A program made the translations under genes and the position numbers. A stretch of 60,667 nucleotides of DNA from [Phormidium] sp. LEGE 05292 (lineage in GTDB: Bacteria; Cyanobacteriota; Cyanobacteriia; Cyanobacteriales; Aerosakkonemataceae). Position 1 is the stretch's first letter, and every line of letters begins with the position of its first letter. Shown here in pieces: positions 16,751-27,712 of this stretch. The notes beneath the pieces are model-generated. The model made no database searches. It worked only from the letters and a program-made list of their open reading frames with translations, and was not told the DNA's origin. The DNA is taken from contig NZ_JADEWG010000027.1 of NCBI RefSeq assembly GCF_015207735.1, forward strand, positions 1 through 60,667, in the 5' to 3' direction.

Positions 16751-18007
16751 TTAAGAACCTACGTACTTTTTAAAGGCTAACGTGACGTTATGACCCCCAA
16801 ACCCAAAAGAGTTGGAGAGGGCAACATCCACGTTTTGAGCGCGACTTTGATTCGGGACATAATCCAAATCGCATTCGGGATCGGGGTTTTCTAAATTGAT
16901 CGTGGGTGGAACCTGATCGTTAGCTACTGCCATTACTGTTGCTACAGCTTCAATGCCACCGGAACCGCCCAGCAAATGACCTGTCATCGATTTAGTGGAA
17001 CTAATCGCTACTTGATAAGCGCTTTCGCCCAAAGCTGTTTTAATCGCTTTTGTTTCGTTGGAATCATTCGCGGGTGTACTGGTGCCGTGAGCGTTAATGT
17101 AGCTAATTTGAGCCGGAGTTAAACCAGCATCTTTTAAGCATAGCTGGATTGCTCTAGCTGCTCCTTCTCCTCCTGGTACTGGGGAAGTCATGTGGTACGC
17201 ATCACAAGTCATCCCATAGCCAACTATTTCGGCGTAAATTTTGGCTCCCCGGCTGAGGGCGTGTTCTAGTTCTTCTAAGATCAGGATGCCTGTACCTTCG
17301 CCCATGACGAAGCCATCGCGATCGCGATCGAACGGACGAGAAGCATGAGCCGGGTCGTTATTTCTGGTGGATAATGCCCTCGCTGAGGCAAACCCCGCAA
17401 ATGACAACGGCGTAACAGCTGCTTCTGTCCCACCACAAATCATCGCTTGGGCATAACCCCGTTGCACTAAGCGAAACGCATCTCCGATCGAATTAGAACC
17501 AGCAGCACAAGCAGTTACAGAGCAAGAGTTTGGCCCTTTTGCCCCAGTATGAATTGCCGTTAACCCCGCAGCCATGTTAGCAATCATCATCGGAATCATA
17601 AACGGGCTACAGCGATCTGGGCCACGATTTAAGAGGATTGTTTGTTGATCTTCCAATACTTTCAGACCACCAATCCCTGTACCGATGATTACCCCCACCT
17701 GTTCTGCGTTCAGTTCGTTAATGACAAACTGCGCGTCTGCTAAAGCCTGCTTGCTTGCAGAAACTGCAAACTGGGCAAACCTATCCATGCGTTTGGCTTC
17801 TTTACGATCCATATACTCGTGGGGGTCAAATCCTTTTACCTCGCCAGCGATTTTGCAATCATGCTTAGACGCATCGAATAAAGTGACTTCCCCAATGCCG
17901 TTGCGTCCGCTCAATAACCCTTCCCAATACTCAGTTAAGGTATTGCCGATCGGTGTAATCGCTCCCAGGCCAGTAACAACAACGCGCTTTCGCTCAAAAT
18001 CTGTCAT
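16751..18007 (-). CDS. fabF: Beta-ketoacyl-ACP synthase II
   Basis: This 418-residue condensing enzyme extends acyl-ACP with malonyl-ACP in fatty acid synthesis. The catalytic triad is Cys167 ([10 protein letters not shown]), His307 (NAHGTSTP) and His344 ([10 protein letters not shown]), with Lys339 nearby. The C-terminal NSFGFGGHN loop is typical. It follows acpP on the same strand by 150 bp. The length and ATG start at 18007 fit the family. It is cytoplasmic. Confidence 0.97.
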   Translation of the reverse strand: MTDFERKRVVVTGLGAITPIGNTLTEYWEGLLSGRNGIGEVTLFDASKHDCKIAGEVKGFDPHEYMDRKEAKRMDRFAQFAVSASKQALADAQFVINELNAEQVGVIIGTGIGGLKVLEDQQTILLNRGPDRCSPFMIPMMIANMAAGLTAIHTGAKGPNSCSVTACAAGSNSIGDAFRLVQRGYAQAMICGGTEAAVTPLSFAGFASARALSTRNNDPAHASRPFDRDRDGFVMGEGTGILILEELEHALSRGAKIYAEIVGYGMTCDAYHMTSPVPGGEGAARAIQLCLKDAGLTPAQISYINAHGTSTPANDSNETKAIKTALGESAYQVAISSTKSMTGHLLGGSGGIEAVATVMAVANDQVPPTINLENPDPECDLDYVPNQSRAQNVDVALSNSFGFGGHNVTLAFKKYVGS

Positions 18008-18095
18008 GATTCATCTATTAACTTGGGTTTCCCTACCCAGAACGCAGAACAAAATAAACAACCGATAATCTGTGAGTCTTTGGGAAAATATATTG

Positions 18096-18136
18096 GCGCG
18101 ATCGCGCTACGCATTGCGAAAGCGATCGCTTTTCTC
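18096..18136. repeat. HIP1-bounded short repeat between acpP and fabF
   Basis: GCGATCGC occurs at both ends of an approximately 40-nt segment with CTACGCATTGCG in the middle. It resembles, loosely, the GATCGC..TAGCG units found in coding sequences at 757-792 and 60118-60175. Confidence 0.45.
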
Positions 18137-18159
18137 CCGCAAAAAGCCTCTACAAAAGG

Positions 18160-18751
<592 letters not shown>

Positions 18752-19648
18752 ATGACTCTTAAATATGCTTACTTCCCTGGTTGTGTTGCTCAAGGTGCTT
18801 GCCGGGAATTATACCAATCAACAGCGGCTCTAACTAAAGCTTTAGGCATTGAATTAGTTGAGCTAAAAAAAGCCTCTTGCTGTGGTTCGGGTACTTTTAA
18901 AGAAGAATCTCGCTTATTGGAAGATACTGTCAATGCCCGGAATATTGCTTTAGCAGAGCAGTTAAACTTACCTTTGCTCACCCATTGCAGCACTTGCCAA
19001 GGTGTAATCGGTCATGTGGATGAGCGATTAAAAGAAGCCCAACAAAATAATCCAGCTTACATCGAAGAAATTAACGGCCTTTTGCAAAAAGAAGGTTGTT
19101 CACCTTATCACGGTAATACAACGGTTAAACATCTTCTTTGGGCATTAGTCGGAGATTTTGGATTAGAAGAACTGCAAAAGCGAGTGGTTCTAAAATTGAG
19201 CAATCTTAAGTGCGCTGCTTTTTATGGATGCTACCTACTCAGGGCGCAAAAGTCTATCCCTTTTGACGATCCTTACCAGCCGGAATCAATGGAAAATGTA
19301 TTTCGGGCTTTAGGGGCAACTCCTGTTTATTACCGGGGTAGAACTCAATGTTGTGGTTGGCCTCTTTCTAGTTATGCTACTACCGAATCTTTTCAAATGG
19401 CTGGTAAACAAATTCAAGATGCCATTGCCTCTGGTGCAGATTGTTTGGTAACTCCTTGTCCTTTGTGTCACTTAAATTTGGATTCCCGTCAACCAGAAGT
19501 GGAAAAGGTAATTGAACAAAAGTTAGGTTTGCCAGTACTACATTTGCCGCAGTTGGTTGCTTTAGCTTTGGGTGTGGAACCGAAAGAATTGGGTTTAGAT
19601 AGACATATTGTTTCTACTCGTCCCATATTGGAAAAGTTAGGCTGGTAA
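18752..19648 (+). CDS. HdrB-like protein with two CCG iron-sulfur domains (SdhC/SdhE-type subunit candidate)
   Basis: This 298-residue protein has two cysteine-rich CCG domains. The first has FPGCV, ASCCGSG and HCSTCQG; the second has FYGCY, QCCGWP and PCPLCHLN. The family is annotated as heterodisulfide reductase subunit B. In cyanobacteria, which lack methanogen heterodisulfide, a homologue has been linked to succinate dehydrogenase as an unusual quinone-reacting subunit; this is family knowledge from memory. No succinate dehydrogenase gene is next to it here. ATG at 18752 lacks a clear ribosome site. Confidence 0.85.
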   Translation: MTLKYAYFPGCVAQGACRELYQSTAALTKALGIELVELKKASCCGSGTFKEESRLLEDTVNARNIALAEQLNLPLLTHCSTCQGVIGHVDERLKEAQQNNPAYIEEINGLLQKEGCSPYHGNTTVKHLLWALVGDFGLEELQKRVVLKLSNLKCAAFYGCYLLRAQKSIPFDDPYQPESMENVFRALGATPVYYRGRTQCCGWPLSSYATTESFQMAGKQIQDAIASGADCLVTPCPLCHLNLDSRQPEVEKVIEQKLGLPVLHLPQLVALALGVEPKELGLDRHIVSTRPILEKLGW

Positions 19649-19660
19649 AACTTTGGGTTT

Positions 19661-19720
19661 GTAGTAGCGACTTTAGTCGTACATTACGAATAAAAGGACT
19701 TCAGTCCTCACAATGAACCA
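19661..19720. repeat. Dispersed repeat of the GACTtcAGTC type
   Basis: Two small palindromes, GCGACTTTAGTCG and GGACTTCAGTCC, lie in a row after the HdrB-like gene. Related copies are at 46231-46322 and 49545-49590, all just downstream of plus-strand genes. Confidence 0.6.
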
Positions 19721-19772
19721 AGTTTACTGCTAACGGATGGATGTTAGTTTGCTCAAGTCAAAAATATAGAAT

Positions 19773-19820
19773 AAACCCTGAGTATTTGAGCAATTAATTG
19801 CAAATAATCAGGGTTTAAAA
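19773..19820. terminator. Bidirectional terminator between HdrB-like and hsp20 genes
   Basis: AAACCCTGA at 19773-19781 pairs with TCAGGGTTT at 19808-19816. Inside, ATTTG pairs with CAAAT around a CAATTAATTG palindrome, so one long interrupted stem forms. It lies between two convergent genes and can end both. Confidence 0.7.
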
Positions 19821-19861
19821 GTAGAGTTATGAATTTACTTCTAATGTTTCACTAGCTGAAA

Positions 19862-20326
19862 TTATGATCCGGAAATTTGAGGTTGTTCGGTGGTCAGATT
19901 GACTTTGAAAACCTTGCGGCGTAGTTCTTCAGCTTTGGGTAGAGTTAGAGTCAAAATACCATTCTTAAACTCAGCTTTGACTTGTTCGTTTTCTACGGGA
20001 ACTGGAAGTTGTACTATGCGTTGAAACTTACCATAACGGAGTTCAGAATGATATAAACCTTTGTCTTCTGCCCGTTTTTCAGAGTGATGTTCACCGGAAA
20101 TAGATATGGCTTCTCTCGTAACTTCTATGTTCAAATCTTTGGCTTCTACACCGGGAATTTCTGCTCGTAAGATTAGCTGATTTTCTTCATCTTTGAGTTC
20201 GATCGCTGGTGTCCAATTGGTATTTCCGGGTTGGTTATTAATTTCCAGAAGTTCATCAAACATCCGATCCATTTGACGACGGAGAGATTCCATTTCAGAG
20301 AATGGTTGCCAACGTACTAATCTCAT
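19862..20326 (-). CDS. Small heat shock protein of the Hsp20 family
   Basis: The start is ATG at 20326 (MRLVRWQPF, 154 residues), because AAAGGAG lies at the right distance before it; an in-frame TTG 21 nt further up overlaps that site. The alpha-crystallin domain spans about residues 38-140, with WTPAIELKDEENQL, ISISGEH and the hallmark FKNGILTLTLPK. An N-terminal RRQMDRMFDELL helix is typical of the cyanobacterial Hsp17 (HspA) group. It acts as an ATP-independent holdase and, in relatives, stabilises thylakoid membranes. It is a single-gene unit with a convergent neighbour. Confidence 0.95.
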   Translation of the reverse strand: MRLVRWQPFSEMESLRRQMDRMFDELLEINNQPGNTNWTPAIELKDEENQLILRAEIPGVEAKDLNIEVTREAISISGEHHSEKRAEDKGLYHSELRYGKFQRIVQLPVPVENEQVKAEFKNGILTLTLPKAEELRRKVFKVNLTTEQPQISGS

Positions 20327-20520
20327 AGATAACGCTCCTTTTGTCAACTCCTAGAGAAATTGCGTTAAATATTTTTTAAATTGAGGTTAAAGAGCTAGGT
20401 TCAACTTTTGTGGTTGATATTCTAGGCATCTCTAACTTACAAATATATAGTCGCTCAAGTCGGGGAAATTGTCAGGTCGGGAAACCCTACCAAGTTAGTA
20501 CCTTTTTCCGATAATGTGGG

Positions 20521-21561
20521 TTATTTTTCACTATTATGACGTTGGATTTGTTTAAAGAATTGATACATTTCTGGTAAGCGACTGTAGATAGCAGAAGCTT
20601 TAAGAAAAATTTTGTGAGAAACAGCTGGAACACCGGAAACAATTGCCCCAGGTTCTACATCGTTATGAATGCCTGATTTAGCAGTTGCGATCGCCCCATT
20701 CCCGATCTGGGCTTGATTAGCAACTCCTACTTGTCCAGCTAATAAAACGTTATTGCCAACTTTTACTCCTCCAGCTAATCCTACTTGTGCTGCTAAAGCG
20801 CAATTAGAACCTATTTGGCAACCATGACCAATTTGTACTAAGTTGTCAATTTTTGTATTTTGGGCAATGCGAGTTTCTCCCACAGCTGGACGATCGATCG
20901 TACTATTACAGCCAACTTCTACTCCATCTTCTAATACAGTGCAGCCAGATTGTTCCATTTTGAACCAGCCAGATTTAGTGGGGACAAAACCGAACCCTTC
21001 AGCACCTATTACTGCGCCACTATGAATTACACAATTTGCGCCGATTATAGTACGTTCATGAATCGTACAATTGGCGTGTAAAACTGTGCGCTCGCCAATT
21101 TCTGTCCGAGGATAAATCACTACATTGGGATGAATACAAACTTCATTACCAAGTTTTACACCAGCTTGAATTACCACATTTGGGCCAACATAAATATCTC
21201 TACCAATCTGCACTGAGGGATGAATTACCGCTGAAGGATGAATCCCGACATCAGGACGAAAAGGTTTGTAAAATAAGGCGATCGCTTTAGCAAATAATAA
21301 TCTAGGTTCAGGATCGGCTAGCCAAGCAATTCCTCTTTCTATTGCTTGTTCCTGTAACTGTACATCTGGTGGCAAAATTACGGCGCTAGCGGTAGTTTTG
21401 TTTACCATTGCCGTAAACTTTCCCCCTTCTATATAACTCAAAGTTCCTGTAGGTGCTTCATCAATTGGGGCTAGACCAGTAATTTCTGGATCGAGTTCGA
21501 CATTTGATGTCAAGCTATGGAAAGGGACATCTAGTTTTTGGACAATTTCGCTGAATTTCAT
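20521..21561 (-). CDS. lpxD: UDP-3-O-acylglucosamine N-acyltransferase
   Basis: This 346-residue protein has an N-terminal uridine-binding domain (about 1-105) and a long left-handed beta-helix of hexapeptide repeats (about 110-300: IHPSVQIGRDIYVGPNVVIQ and many more). It contains the active-site segment VQIGHGCQIG with the catalytic His. LpxD adds the second acyl chain in lipid A synthesis. The length fits. No other lpx gene is nearby, which is not unusual in cyanobacteria. Confidence 0.94.
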   Translation of the reverse strand: MKFSEIVQKLDVPFHSLTSNVELDPEITGLAPIDEAPTGTLSYIEGGKFTAMVNKTTASAVILPPDVQLQEQAIERGIAWLADPEPRLLFAKAIALFYKPFRPDVGIHPSAVIHPSVQIGRDIYVGPNVVIQAGVKLGNEVCIHPNVVIYPRTEIGERTVLHANCTIHERTIIGANCVIHSGAVIGAEGFGFVPTKSGWFKMEQSGCTVLEDGVEVGCNSTIDRPAVGETRIAQNTKIDNLVQIGHGCQIGSNCALAAQVGLAGGVKVGNNVLLAGQVGVANQAQIGNGAIATAKSGIHNDVEPGAIVSGVPAVSHKIFLKASAIYSRLPEMYQFFKQIQRHNSEK

Positions 21562-21636
21562 GGTCTTTCAATGTTGATTGAACCGCTTCCGGCGTAGAGA
21601 ACACAGAGAAATAGGAAAGGTGAAAGGCAATAATTC

Positions 21637-22887
21637 CTAACTTCCCATTGCTTGACCAGCTAACCAAGCGGTTGTCCATGCACTCTGAAAATTAAATCCG
21701 CCAGTTACTCCATCAATATCTAGAATTTCCCCGGCAAAGTAAAGCCCCGGACAACACTTACTTTCCATAGTCTTAAAATTTACTTCTTTTAAGTTCACGC
21801 CGCCGCAAGTAACAAATTCTTCCTTGAAAACTCCTTTCCCTCTAATCTGATATTGACCTTGAGTAATTTCCAGCATTAATTCATTGAGGGTTTTATTGGA
21901 AAGTCCCGCCCATCGGTCTTCAACGGAAATATCCACACGGGCAATTAAATATTCCCACAACCTTCTGGGGAGGAGAAGGGGACAAGTGGTGCAAATTTGC
22001 CTTTGTGGTAATTGGGATCTGACTGCTAACAATTGTTTGCGTAAAAATTCGGGGTTGGAATCAGGAAGCCAATTAATTAGTAAAGTCGCTTGGTAGTGAT
22101 TTTCGTGTAAAATTCGCGCACCCCAAGCCGAAAGTTTTAAAATTGCTGGGCCACTTAAACCCCAGTGAGTAATTAAAATTGCGCCCGGTTGTTCAAATTG
22201 GGTTTTGCCTGCTATTTGTAAGCGCAATTTGACTTTTTCGACACTGACTCCGGCTAATTCTGTTAATTGTCGATCGGGAATATTAAAGGTAAATAAAGAT
22301 GGTACTGGTGGTGCGATTTGATGACCTAATGCTTTGGCAATTTGGTAGCCTGTGGGGTTGCTACCGGAAGCTAGGAGAAGACGATCGCAAATAATCACCT
22401 CACCACCTTTCAACCCCACTTCAAATTTGCCTAATTCTCCAGAAGTTTGCTCAACGGAGGAGACTTTAACCTTTGTCCGCAGTTCTATTCCTAAAGTTTT
22501 TGCTGTTTTGAGTAAGCAGTTTGCGATCGTTGCTGAATCATCAGTTACCGGAAACATTCTTCCATCTGACTCAGTTTTGAGTTCCACACCTTGCGCCGCT
22601 AACCAAGCAACCATATCCCTTGGCTGAAATCGACTGAAAGCGCCCCGTAAAGCTTTGCCGCCTCTAGGATAATACTGCACTAATTCGGCAGGTTCAAAGC
22701 AAGCATGAGTCACGTTACATCTTCCCCCACCAGAAATCCGCACTTTTGTCAAGGGTTCATGACTTGCTTCTAAAATAGTAATTTCTGAATCAGGATGAGT
22801 TTGGGCGCAGGCGATCGCACCGAAAAATCCTGCCGCCCCACCACCGATAACTACAATTTTTATTGGTTTTACACTCAAGTTAATCAA
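21637..22887 (-). CDS. FAD-dependent oxidoreductase of the HI0933/BaiN family
   Basis: This 416-residue flavoprotein has the dinucleotide-binding motif VVIGGGAAGFFGAIACA near the N-terminus, ISGGGRCN.TH (about 50-60) and the C-terminal GGV...ME.KC.PGLYFAGEILDIDG..GG.N.Q.AW..G, which define the HI0933-like family. No ATG is available. TTG at 22887 begins on the base next to the rubredoxin stop codon (TAG-TTG); a second TTG lies three codons on. The abutment implies translational coupling to the rubredoxin. The substrate is unknown. Confidence 0.85.
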   Translation of the reverse strand: MINLSVKPIKIVVIGGGAAGFFGAIACAQTHPDSEITILEASHEPLTKVRISGGGRCNVTHACFEPAELVQYYPRGGKALRGAFSRFQPRDMVAWLAAQGVELKTESDGRMFPVTDDSATIANCLLKTAKTLGIELRTKVKVSSVEQTSGELGKFEVGLKGGEVIICDRLLLASGSNPTGYQIAKALGHQIAPPVPSLFTFNIPDRQLTELAGVSVEKVKLRLQIAGKTQFEQPGAILITHWGLSGPAILKLSAWGARILHENHYQATLLINWLPDSNPEFLRKQLLAVRSQLPQRQICTTCPLLLPRRLWEYLIARVDISVEDRWAGLSNKTLNELMLEITQGQYQIRGKGVFKEEFVTCGGVNLKEVNFKTMESKCCPGLYFAGEILDIDGVTGGFNFQSAWTTAWLAGQAMGS

Positions 22888-23052
22888 CTACTCATCGTAG
22901 GGTTCAAAGTCTTCTTTTCCTGCGCCACAAACAGGGCAAACCCAATCTTCAGGGATATCTGCAAAGGCTGTACCTGGATCTATACCTCCATCTGGGTCGC
23001 CTTGTTCTGGATCGTAGATATAACCGCAGACAGTACATATATATTTTTCCAT
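22888..23052 (-). CDS. Rubredoxin, 54 residues
   Basis: The protein opens [14 protein letters not shown] and ends with [18 protein letters not shown]. Two CxxCG pairs (Cys6/Cys9 and Cys39/Cys42) bind one iron, and the spacer has the usual DPDGGI.PGT.F.DIP.DWVCP. Unlike the cyanobacterial RubA used in photosystem assembly it has no C-terminal membrane helix. It is a soluble one-electron carrier. Its stop codon touches the start of the flavoprotein gene downstream, which is therefore the obvious redox partner (inference). Confidence 0.95.
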   Translation of the reverse strand: MEKYICTVCGYIYDPEQGDPDGGIDPGTAFADIPEDWVCPVCGAGKEDFEPYDE

Positions 23053-23075
23053 GTTTGCTTTTCCCTAACGAGGTT

Positions 23076-23297
23076 TTACCAGACTGTTTCTTGTAAATAG
23101 CTAAGTATGCCTGTAATTACACAAAACAGAATTAATACCCAAATTATGCCACCTGGAAGAAAACTGAGGATACCCAAGCCTCTGAGTATCCAAACAACTA
23201 AGGTTATGCCGAGAATCAAGCTAAAAATCGAGATAAATCTCCAATTCCCAGGATTCGGTGTTCTAGTCACGATGTTTTTTCCCAAATTCGTATTCAT
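23076..23297 (-). CDS. Small two-helix membrane protein of unknown function
   Basis: The 73-residue frame from ATG at 23297 has a polar N-terminus (NPGNW) and two hydrophobic segments, about residues 25-43 and 46-66, joined by Pro-Gly-Gly. It is 23 bp upstream of the rubredoxin gene on the same strand and could share its transcript. I do not recognise a named family. Composition is protein-like and the hydrophobic pattern is convincing. Confidence 0.6.
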   Translation of the reverse strand: MNTNLGKNIVTRTPNPGNWRFISIFSLILGITLVVWILRGLGILSFLPGGIIWVLILFCVITGILSYLQETVW

Positions 23298-23648
23298 TAT
23301 GCCACAGTGATTTCTCAACTGTACTTATTGCTCTGTTTGTTTGTTACACTGCTGGATGCCTGAGTATGGGGATAAATACATAGAGAAAGGAGAAAAATCT
23401 TGGTGTTCTCCAAGTTTTCCCAGAGAAATATTTTAGATTTAAACTACTGAATTTGACGATAAATTGAGTAATTTACCCATATCATTAATCTTGAAGTCAA
23501 AAATTTTGCAAATCTTTATTCTAACTTTGCAGTTTCTTCAACTGATATGGGTATTTTGGTAAATAGGCGGGGAAGAACACCTAAACTTTTAGGGAACTTC
23601 TAGCCCTGGACTGTATTCCCTATTAGTAATTAAGTTGCTTAAGCGATT
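23298..23648. other. Divergent intergenic region with an 11-bp inverted repeat
   Basis: The region lies upstream of both the small membrane protein gene and the SRPBCC gene. TACCCATATCA (23474-23484) and its perfect inverse TGATATGGGTA (23543-23553) are 58 bp apart. They could be paired operator half-sites or the stem of a long leader hairpin for the SRPBCC gene 95 bp further on. No gene is seen. Confidence 0.45.
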
Positions 23649-24215
23649 ATGACTACACTTTGTATATCTGAACCTACTGTGAGTGTAAAAAACGTGGTGT
23701 GGAATCAACAACAACAGAAAGCTTTACTGTCTGGGGAAGTTTTGCTGGAAACTAGAAATCACTCAGCTTGGGGTGGTGCTTGTACAGCTTCGATATACTT
23801 GCCTTGTCAGCGATCGCACGCTTGGCAACAATTAACTGATTATCCCCGTTGGGTACATTACTTCCCTGACTTAATCCGCAGCGAAGTCATCCATAGAGGA
23901 GATAGTCTCAAAAACAAGCGTCTGTATCAAATTGCCCGCAAAGCTTTTTTAATGTTTTCTGCGGAAGTAGAAATCTACCTAAAAGTAATAGAAGTGGTAC
24001 ACCAGCAAATTCAATTCCGTATGGAAAAAGGCAGTTTTAATGACTTTACTGCTGATTTAAAACTACAAGATTGGAGTAATGGTACTTTGCTGACCTATAC
24101 TGTACAAGCAACCCCTACTATTCCTGTACCTTCACTTTTTATTCAGCAAGCTATGCTCTTAGATTTACCAGCTAATATGCGAAAAATGCGTCAAGTTATT
24201 TGTTCTGCTACTTAA
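23649..24215 (+). CDS. SRPBCC (START/polyketide cyclase-like) protein
   Basis: This 188-residue protein has the pattern of a cyclase/dehydrase-type SRPBCC domain from about residue 40: ACTASIYLPCQRSHAWQQLTDYPRWVHYFPDL, then strands and the long C-terminal helix (SLFIQQAMLLDLPANMRKMRQ). The fold makes a hydrophobic cavity for lipids or other small ligands. The ligand is unknown. It stands alone on the plus strand, with a strong terminator after it. Confidence 0.75.
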   Translation: MTTLCISEPTVSVKNVVWNQQQQKALLSGEVLLETRNHSAWGGACTASIYLPCQRSHAWQQLTDYPRWVHYFPDLIRSEVIHRGDSLKNKRLYQIARKAFLMFSAEVEIYLKVIEVVHQQIQFRMEKGSFNDFTADLKLQDWSNGTLLTYTVQATPTIPVPSLFIQQAMLLDLPANMRKMRQVICSAT

Positions 24216-24276
24216 AACTGGTTCTAACTGTTCTCTCCTCACACTAATTCCGTTTATTTAAACTTAAAAATGAAAA

Positions 24277-24308
24277 TACGGAAGAGTTAAACCAATAACT
24301 CTTCCGTA
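24277..24308. terminator. Bidirectional terminator between the SRPBCC gene and prfA
   Basis: TACGGAAGAGTTA (24277-24289) and its perfect inverse (24296-24308) form a 13-bp stem with a 6-nt loop, between convergent genes. A run of A follows on the plus strand and TTTTCA on the minus side. It marks the end of the whole ribosomal cluster. Confidence 0.8.
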
Positions 24309-24329
24309 AAAATGTTTATTTTAATTTCC

Positions 24330-25466
<1,137 letters not shown>

Positions 25467-25530
25467 TTAAAGGTAGGTTGTCAGTAGAAGAGACTACAAA
25501 CAACGGACTACCGACAATATGACTATCCTG

Positions 25531-25782
25531 CTACTTTTTCTTTTTGCCGCCTGTTTGTGCTTGTCCTTGGTCGCCTTCCAACATTCCATATTTACGGAGG
25601 AAGCGTTCGACTCGTCCTTCAGTGTCGATAATCTTTTGTGTACCAGTGTAGTAAGGATGGTTCCCTGACCATACATCAACGTGGAGTTCTGGTTTAGTAG
25701 AACCAACGGTCATGACTACTTGACCGTTACAGTAAACTTTAGCTTCTGGATACCAAGTAGGGTGAATATCAGGTTTTGCCAT
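25531..25782 (-). CDS. rpmE: 50S ribosomal protein L31, zinc-free form
   Basis: This 83-residue protein opens MAKPDIHPTWYPEAKVYCNG and contains VWSGNHPYYTG.QK..DTEGRVERF, the L31 signature. Only one Cys is present, so the four-cysteine zinc site of the C+ form is missing. The Lys-rich end KKKK contacts rRNA. It lies between rpsI and prfA. Confidence 0.95.
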   Translation of the reverse strand: MAKPDIHPTWYPEAKVYCNGQVVMTVGSTKPELHVDVWSGNHPYYTGTQKIIDTEGRVERFLRKYGMLEGDQGQAQTGGKKKK

Positions 25783-25819
25783 TTTGCTTTTTCCTCAAGA
25801 TTTTGTGCTCAAGTGGTTT

Positions 25820-25899
25820 TTGTTATTTGTCATTTGTCATTTGTCATTTGTCATTTGTTTGTTTATTCACCAATGACGAATGACCAATGACCAATAACT
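25820..25899. repeat. TTTGTCATT repeat element with inverted arm (rpmE-rpsI gap)
   Basis: Four to five head-to-tail ATTTGTC units (25821-25861) face an inverted arm of AATGACC-type units (25870-25899). The two arms can pair into a long hairpin inside the transcript between rpsI and rpmE. Similar elements lie at five other places in this cluster. Confidence 0.75.
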
Positions 25900-25902
25900 A
25901 TT

Positions 25903-26334
25903 TTAACGTTTGGAGTACTGAGGTGCTTTGCGAGCTTTGTGTAAGCCGTATTTCTTCCGTTCTTTAGCTCTGGGGTCGCGGGTGAGATACCCTTCGGTTT
26001 TTAAGGGTTTACGGTTGTCTGGGTCTAGTTGACAGAGGGCTCTAGCTACGCCTAAACGGATAGCATCAGCTTGTCCTGCTACGCCGCCACCTTCAGCTTT
26101 AACGATGACATCGTAATCGTTTTCTAGTCCCAAGGTTTCTAGGGGTGCTTTGGCGACAATCAGGAAAGCTGGGTTGAATTGGAGATATAAGTCTCCTGGT
26201 TTGCCGTTGATGGTCATTTGACCGCTACCAGGTACTAGACGGACTCTGGCGATCGCAGATTTGCGCCGACCCGTTCCCCAGTACATAACGCGATCGGTAC
26301 TAACGGGGCGATCGCTTTGTTCTACTGCCTGCAT
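25903..26334 (-). CDS. rpsI: 30S ribosomal protein S9
   Basis: This 143-residue protein has [16 protein letters not shown] near the N-terminus, [19 protein letters not shown] in the middle and the conserved tail [11 protein letters not shown] that reaches the P-site tRNA. Start and stop codons overlap with rplM (TAATG at 26334), so the two are translationally coupled and the ATG start is secure. Confidence 0.97.
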   Translation of the reverse strand: MQAVEQSDRPVSTDRVMYWGTGRRKSAIARVRLVPGSGQMTINGKPGDLYLQFNPAFLIVAKAPLETLGLENDYDVIVKAEGGGVAGQADAIRLGVARALCQLDPDNRKPLKTEGYLTRDPRAKERKKYGLHKARKAPQYSKR

Positions 26335-26786
26335 TATCCTTCTCCTCCGGGAATGGTATTGATTTTAACTTCTTGGGGTTTTTGGGCTTGGTGGGGATGC
26401 TCAGAGCCTTTATAAACTTTTAGCTTGGTAAATAAGCTTCTACCTAACGAGTTTTTCGGCAACATTCCCTTTACAGCTTGTTCGATAATTCTCTCAGGAA
26501 TACGTTGTTGTAATTGGGCAAAAGATTCGGTTTTCATACCACCTGGTCTACCAGAGTGGCGGTGGTAAGTTTTTTGGCTACGTTTTTTGCCTGTTACTTG
26601 AACTTTTTCAGCGTTAACTACAATTACAAAGCCACCTGTATCTAGGTGTGGTGTATATTGTGGAAGGTTTTTGCCTCTAAGAATTACAGCTATTTCGCTG
26701 GCTAGTCTTCCCAAACGTTGGTCAGCAGCATCAATCAGATACCACTTGCGATCGGCATTTTGTGGGGGTAAGTAGGTTTTGTTCAT
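26334..26786 (-). CDS. rplM: 50S ribosomal protein L13
   Basis: This 150-residue early-assembly protein has [19 protein letters not shown] and [18 protein letters not shown], family landmarks, and ends with a basic tail. It overlaps rpsI by one base and lies 19 bp downstream of truA. The L13-S9 pair is almost universal. Confidence 0.97.
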   Translation of the reverse strand: MNKTYLPPQNADRKWYLIDAADQRLGRLASEIAVILRGKNLPQYTPHLDTGGFVIVVNAEKVQVTGKKRSQKTYHRHSGRPGGMKTESFAQLQQRIPERIIEQAVKGMLPKNSLGRSLFTKLKVYKGSEHPHQAQKPQEVKINTIPGGEG

Positions 26787-26805
26787 CTTTGCTTATGATT
26801 GACCT

Positions 26806-27687
26806 CTAAAATTGAAATGTTGGTTGCCAGAACATAAATTTAGGTTGGTTATCAAACCAAACTTCTGGGGGAAAGGGAAATTCGGGATAACCAACGCGCA
26901 ACAAACACAGTCCCTTAGCGGGTGCTGAGTATTTCACTTCTTCACGACGTTGGTTGACCCAAAGTTGGGTAAATTCTTCTGGCGATCGCTCACCTTTACC
27001 CACCTGTACCAATAATCCCACCAGTAATCGCACCATCCCATATAGAAATCCATTTGCCTGAATTTCTATATGGATGAATGAGCCTTGGCGATCCGTGCTA
27101 CTGCACACGCTGGCGCGAGCGCATTTTGCTTCTTGAACTTCTACCCAAGAGTGAGCGCGACCGGAGTTAGAACGATGGAAAGCTGTCAAATCGTGCTTTC
27201 CAATCAAGGGATCGAGAGCGGCTTGCATCTGGGTTGCGTCTAGTGGCGCATAATAATAATGCCAAGCCAAGGGTCGTACAAACAAGTTTGGTTGGCTGTC
27301 TGTATATATGGTGTACCGATAACGTCGCCAACTAGCTGAAAAGCGAGCGTGCCATCTAGAATTTACCTCAGCAGAGGCCAGTACTAATATATCTTTAGGC
27401 AGTTGTGTATTGAGAACTTTTGCCCATTTTTCAGGAGGAATGGAACCTGTAGTTTCAAAGTGAGCTACTTGAGCAGCTGCATGGACACCTGCATCGGTTC
27501 TTCCGGCACCATGAAGGGTGACTGATCGATGTTCGATCGACAAGAGTACTTTTTCGATCTCTTCTTGTACCGTGCGCTGTCCAACTTGTCTTTGCCAACC
27601 GTGAAAATGAGTGCCCAGGTATTGAATCACCAAGGCAACTCGCCGTGATGATTTTAGATTTTTGCTTGCCGATTCTGGATTGGTCAT
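26806..27687 (-). CDS. truA: tRNA pseudouridine synthase A
   Basis: This 293-residue enzyme converts uridines 38-40 of the tRNA anticodon arm to pseudouridine. The catalytic Asp lies in GAGRTDAGVHA (about residues 61-71). QYLGTHFHGWQRQ and FLYGMVRLLVG are the other conserved blocks. Its position between rplQ and rplM is the usual one in cyanobacteria. Confidence 0.96.
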   Translation of the reverse strand: MTNPESASKNLKSSRRVALVIQYLGTHFHGWQRQVGQRTVQEEIEKVLLSIEHRSVTLHGAGRTDAGVHAAAQVAHFETTGSIPPEKWAKVLNTQLPKDILVLASAEVNSRWHARFSASWRRYRYTIYTDSQPNLFVRPLAWHYYYAPLDATQMQAALDPLIGKHDLTAFHRSNSGRAHSWVEVQEAKCARASVCSSTDRQGSFIHIEIQANGFLYGMVRLLVGLLVQVGKGERSPEEFTQLWVNQRREEVKYSAPAKGLCLLRVGYPEFPFPPEVWFDNQPKFMFWQPTFQF

Positions 27688-27712
27688 AGTAAATCTAAAA
27701 TCTCAAATCGGC

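Noticed and set aside
20327-20400. RNA thermometer in the hsp20 leader
   Set aside because: Some Hsp17 leaders act this way, but here only about four bases (CUCU) can pair with the ribosome site, too little to claim without folding.
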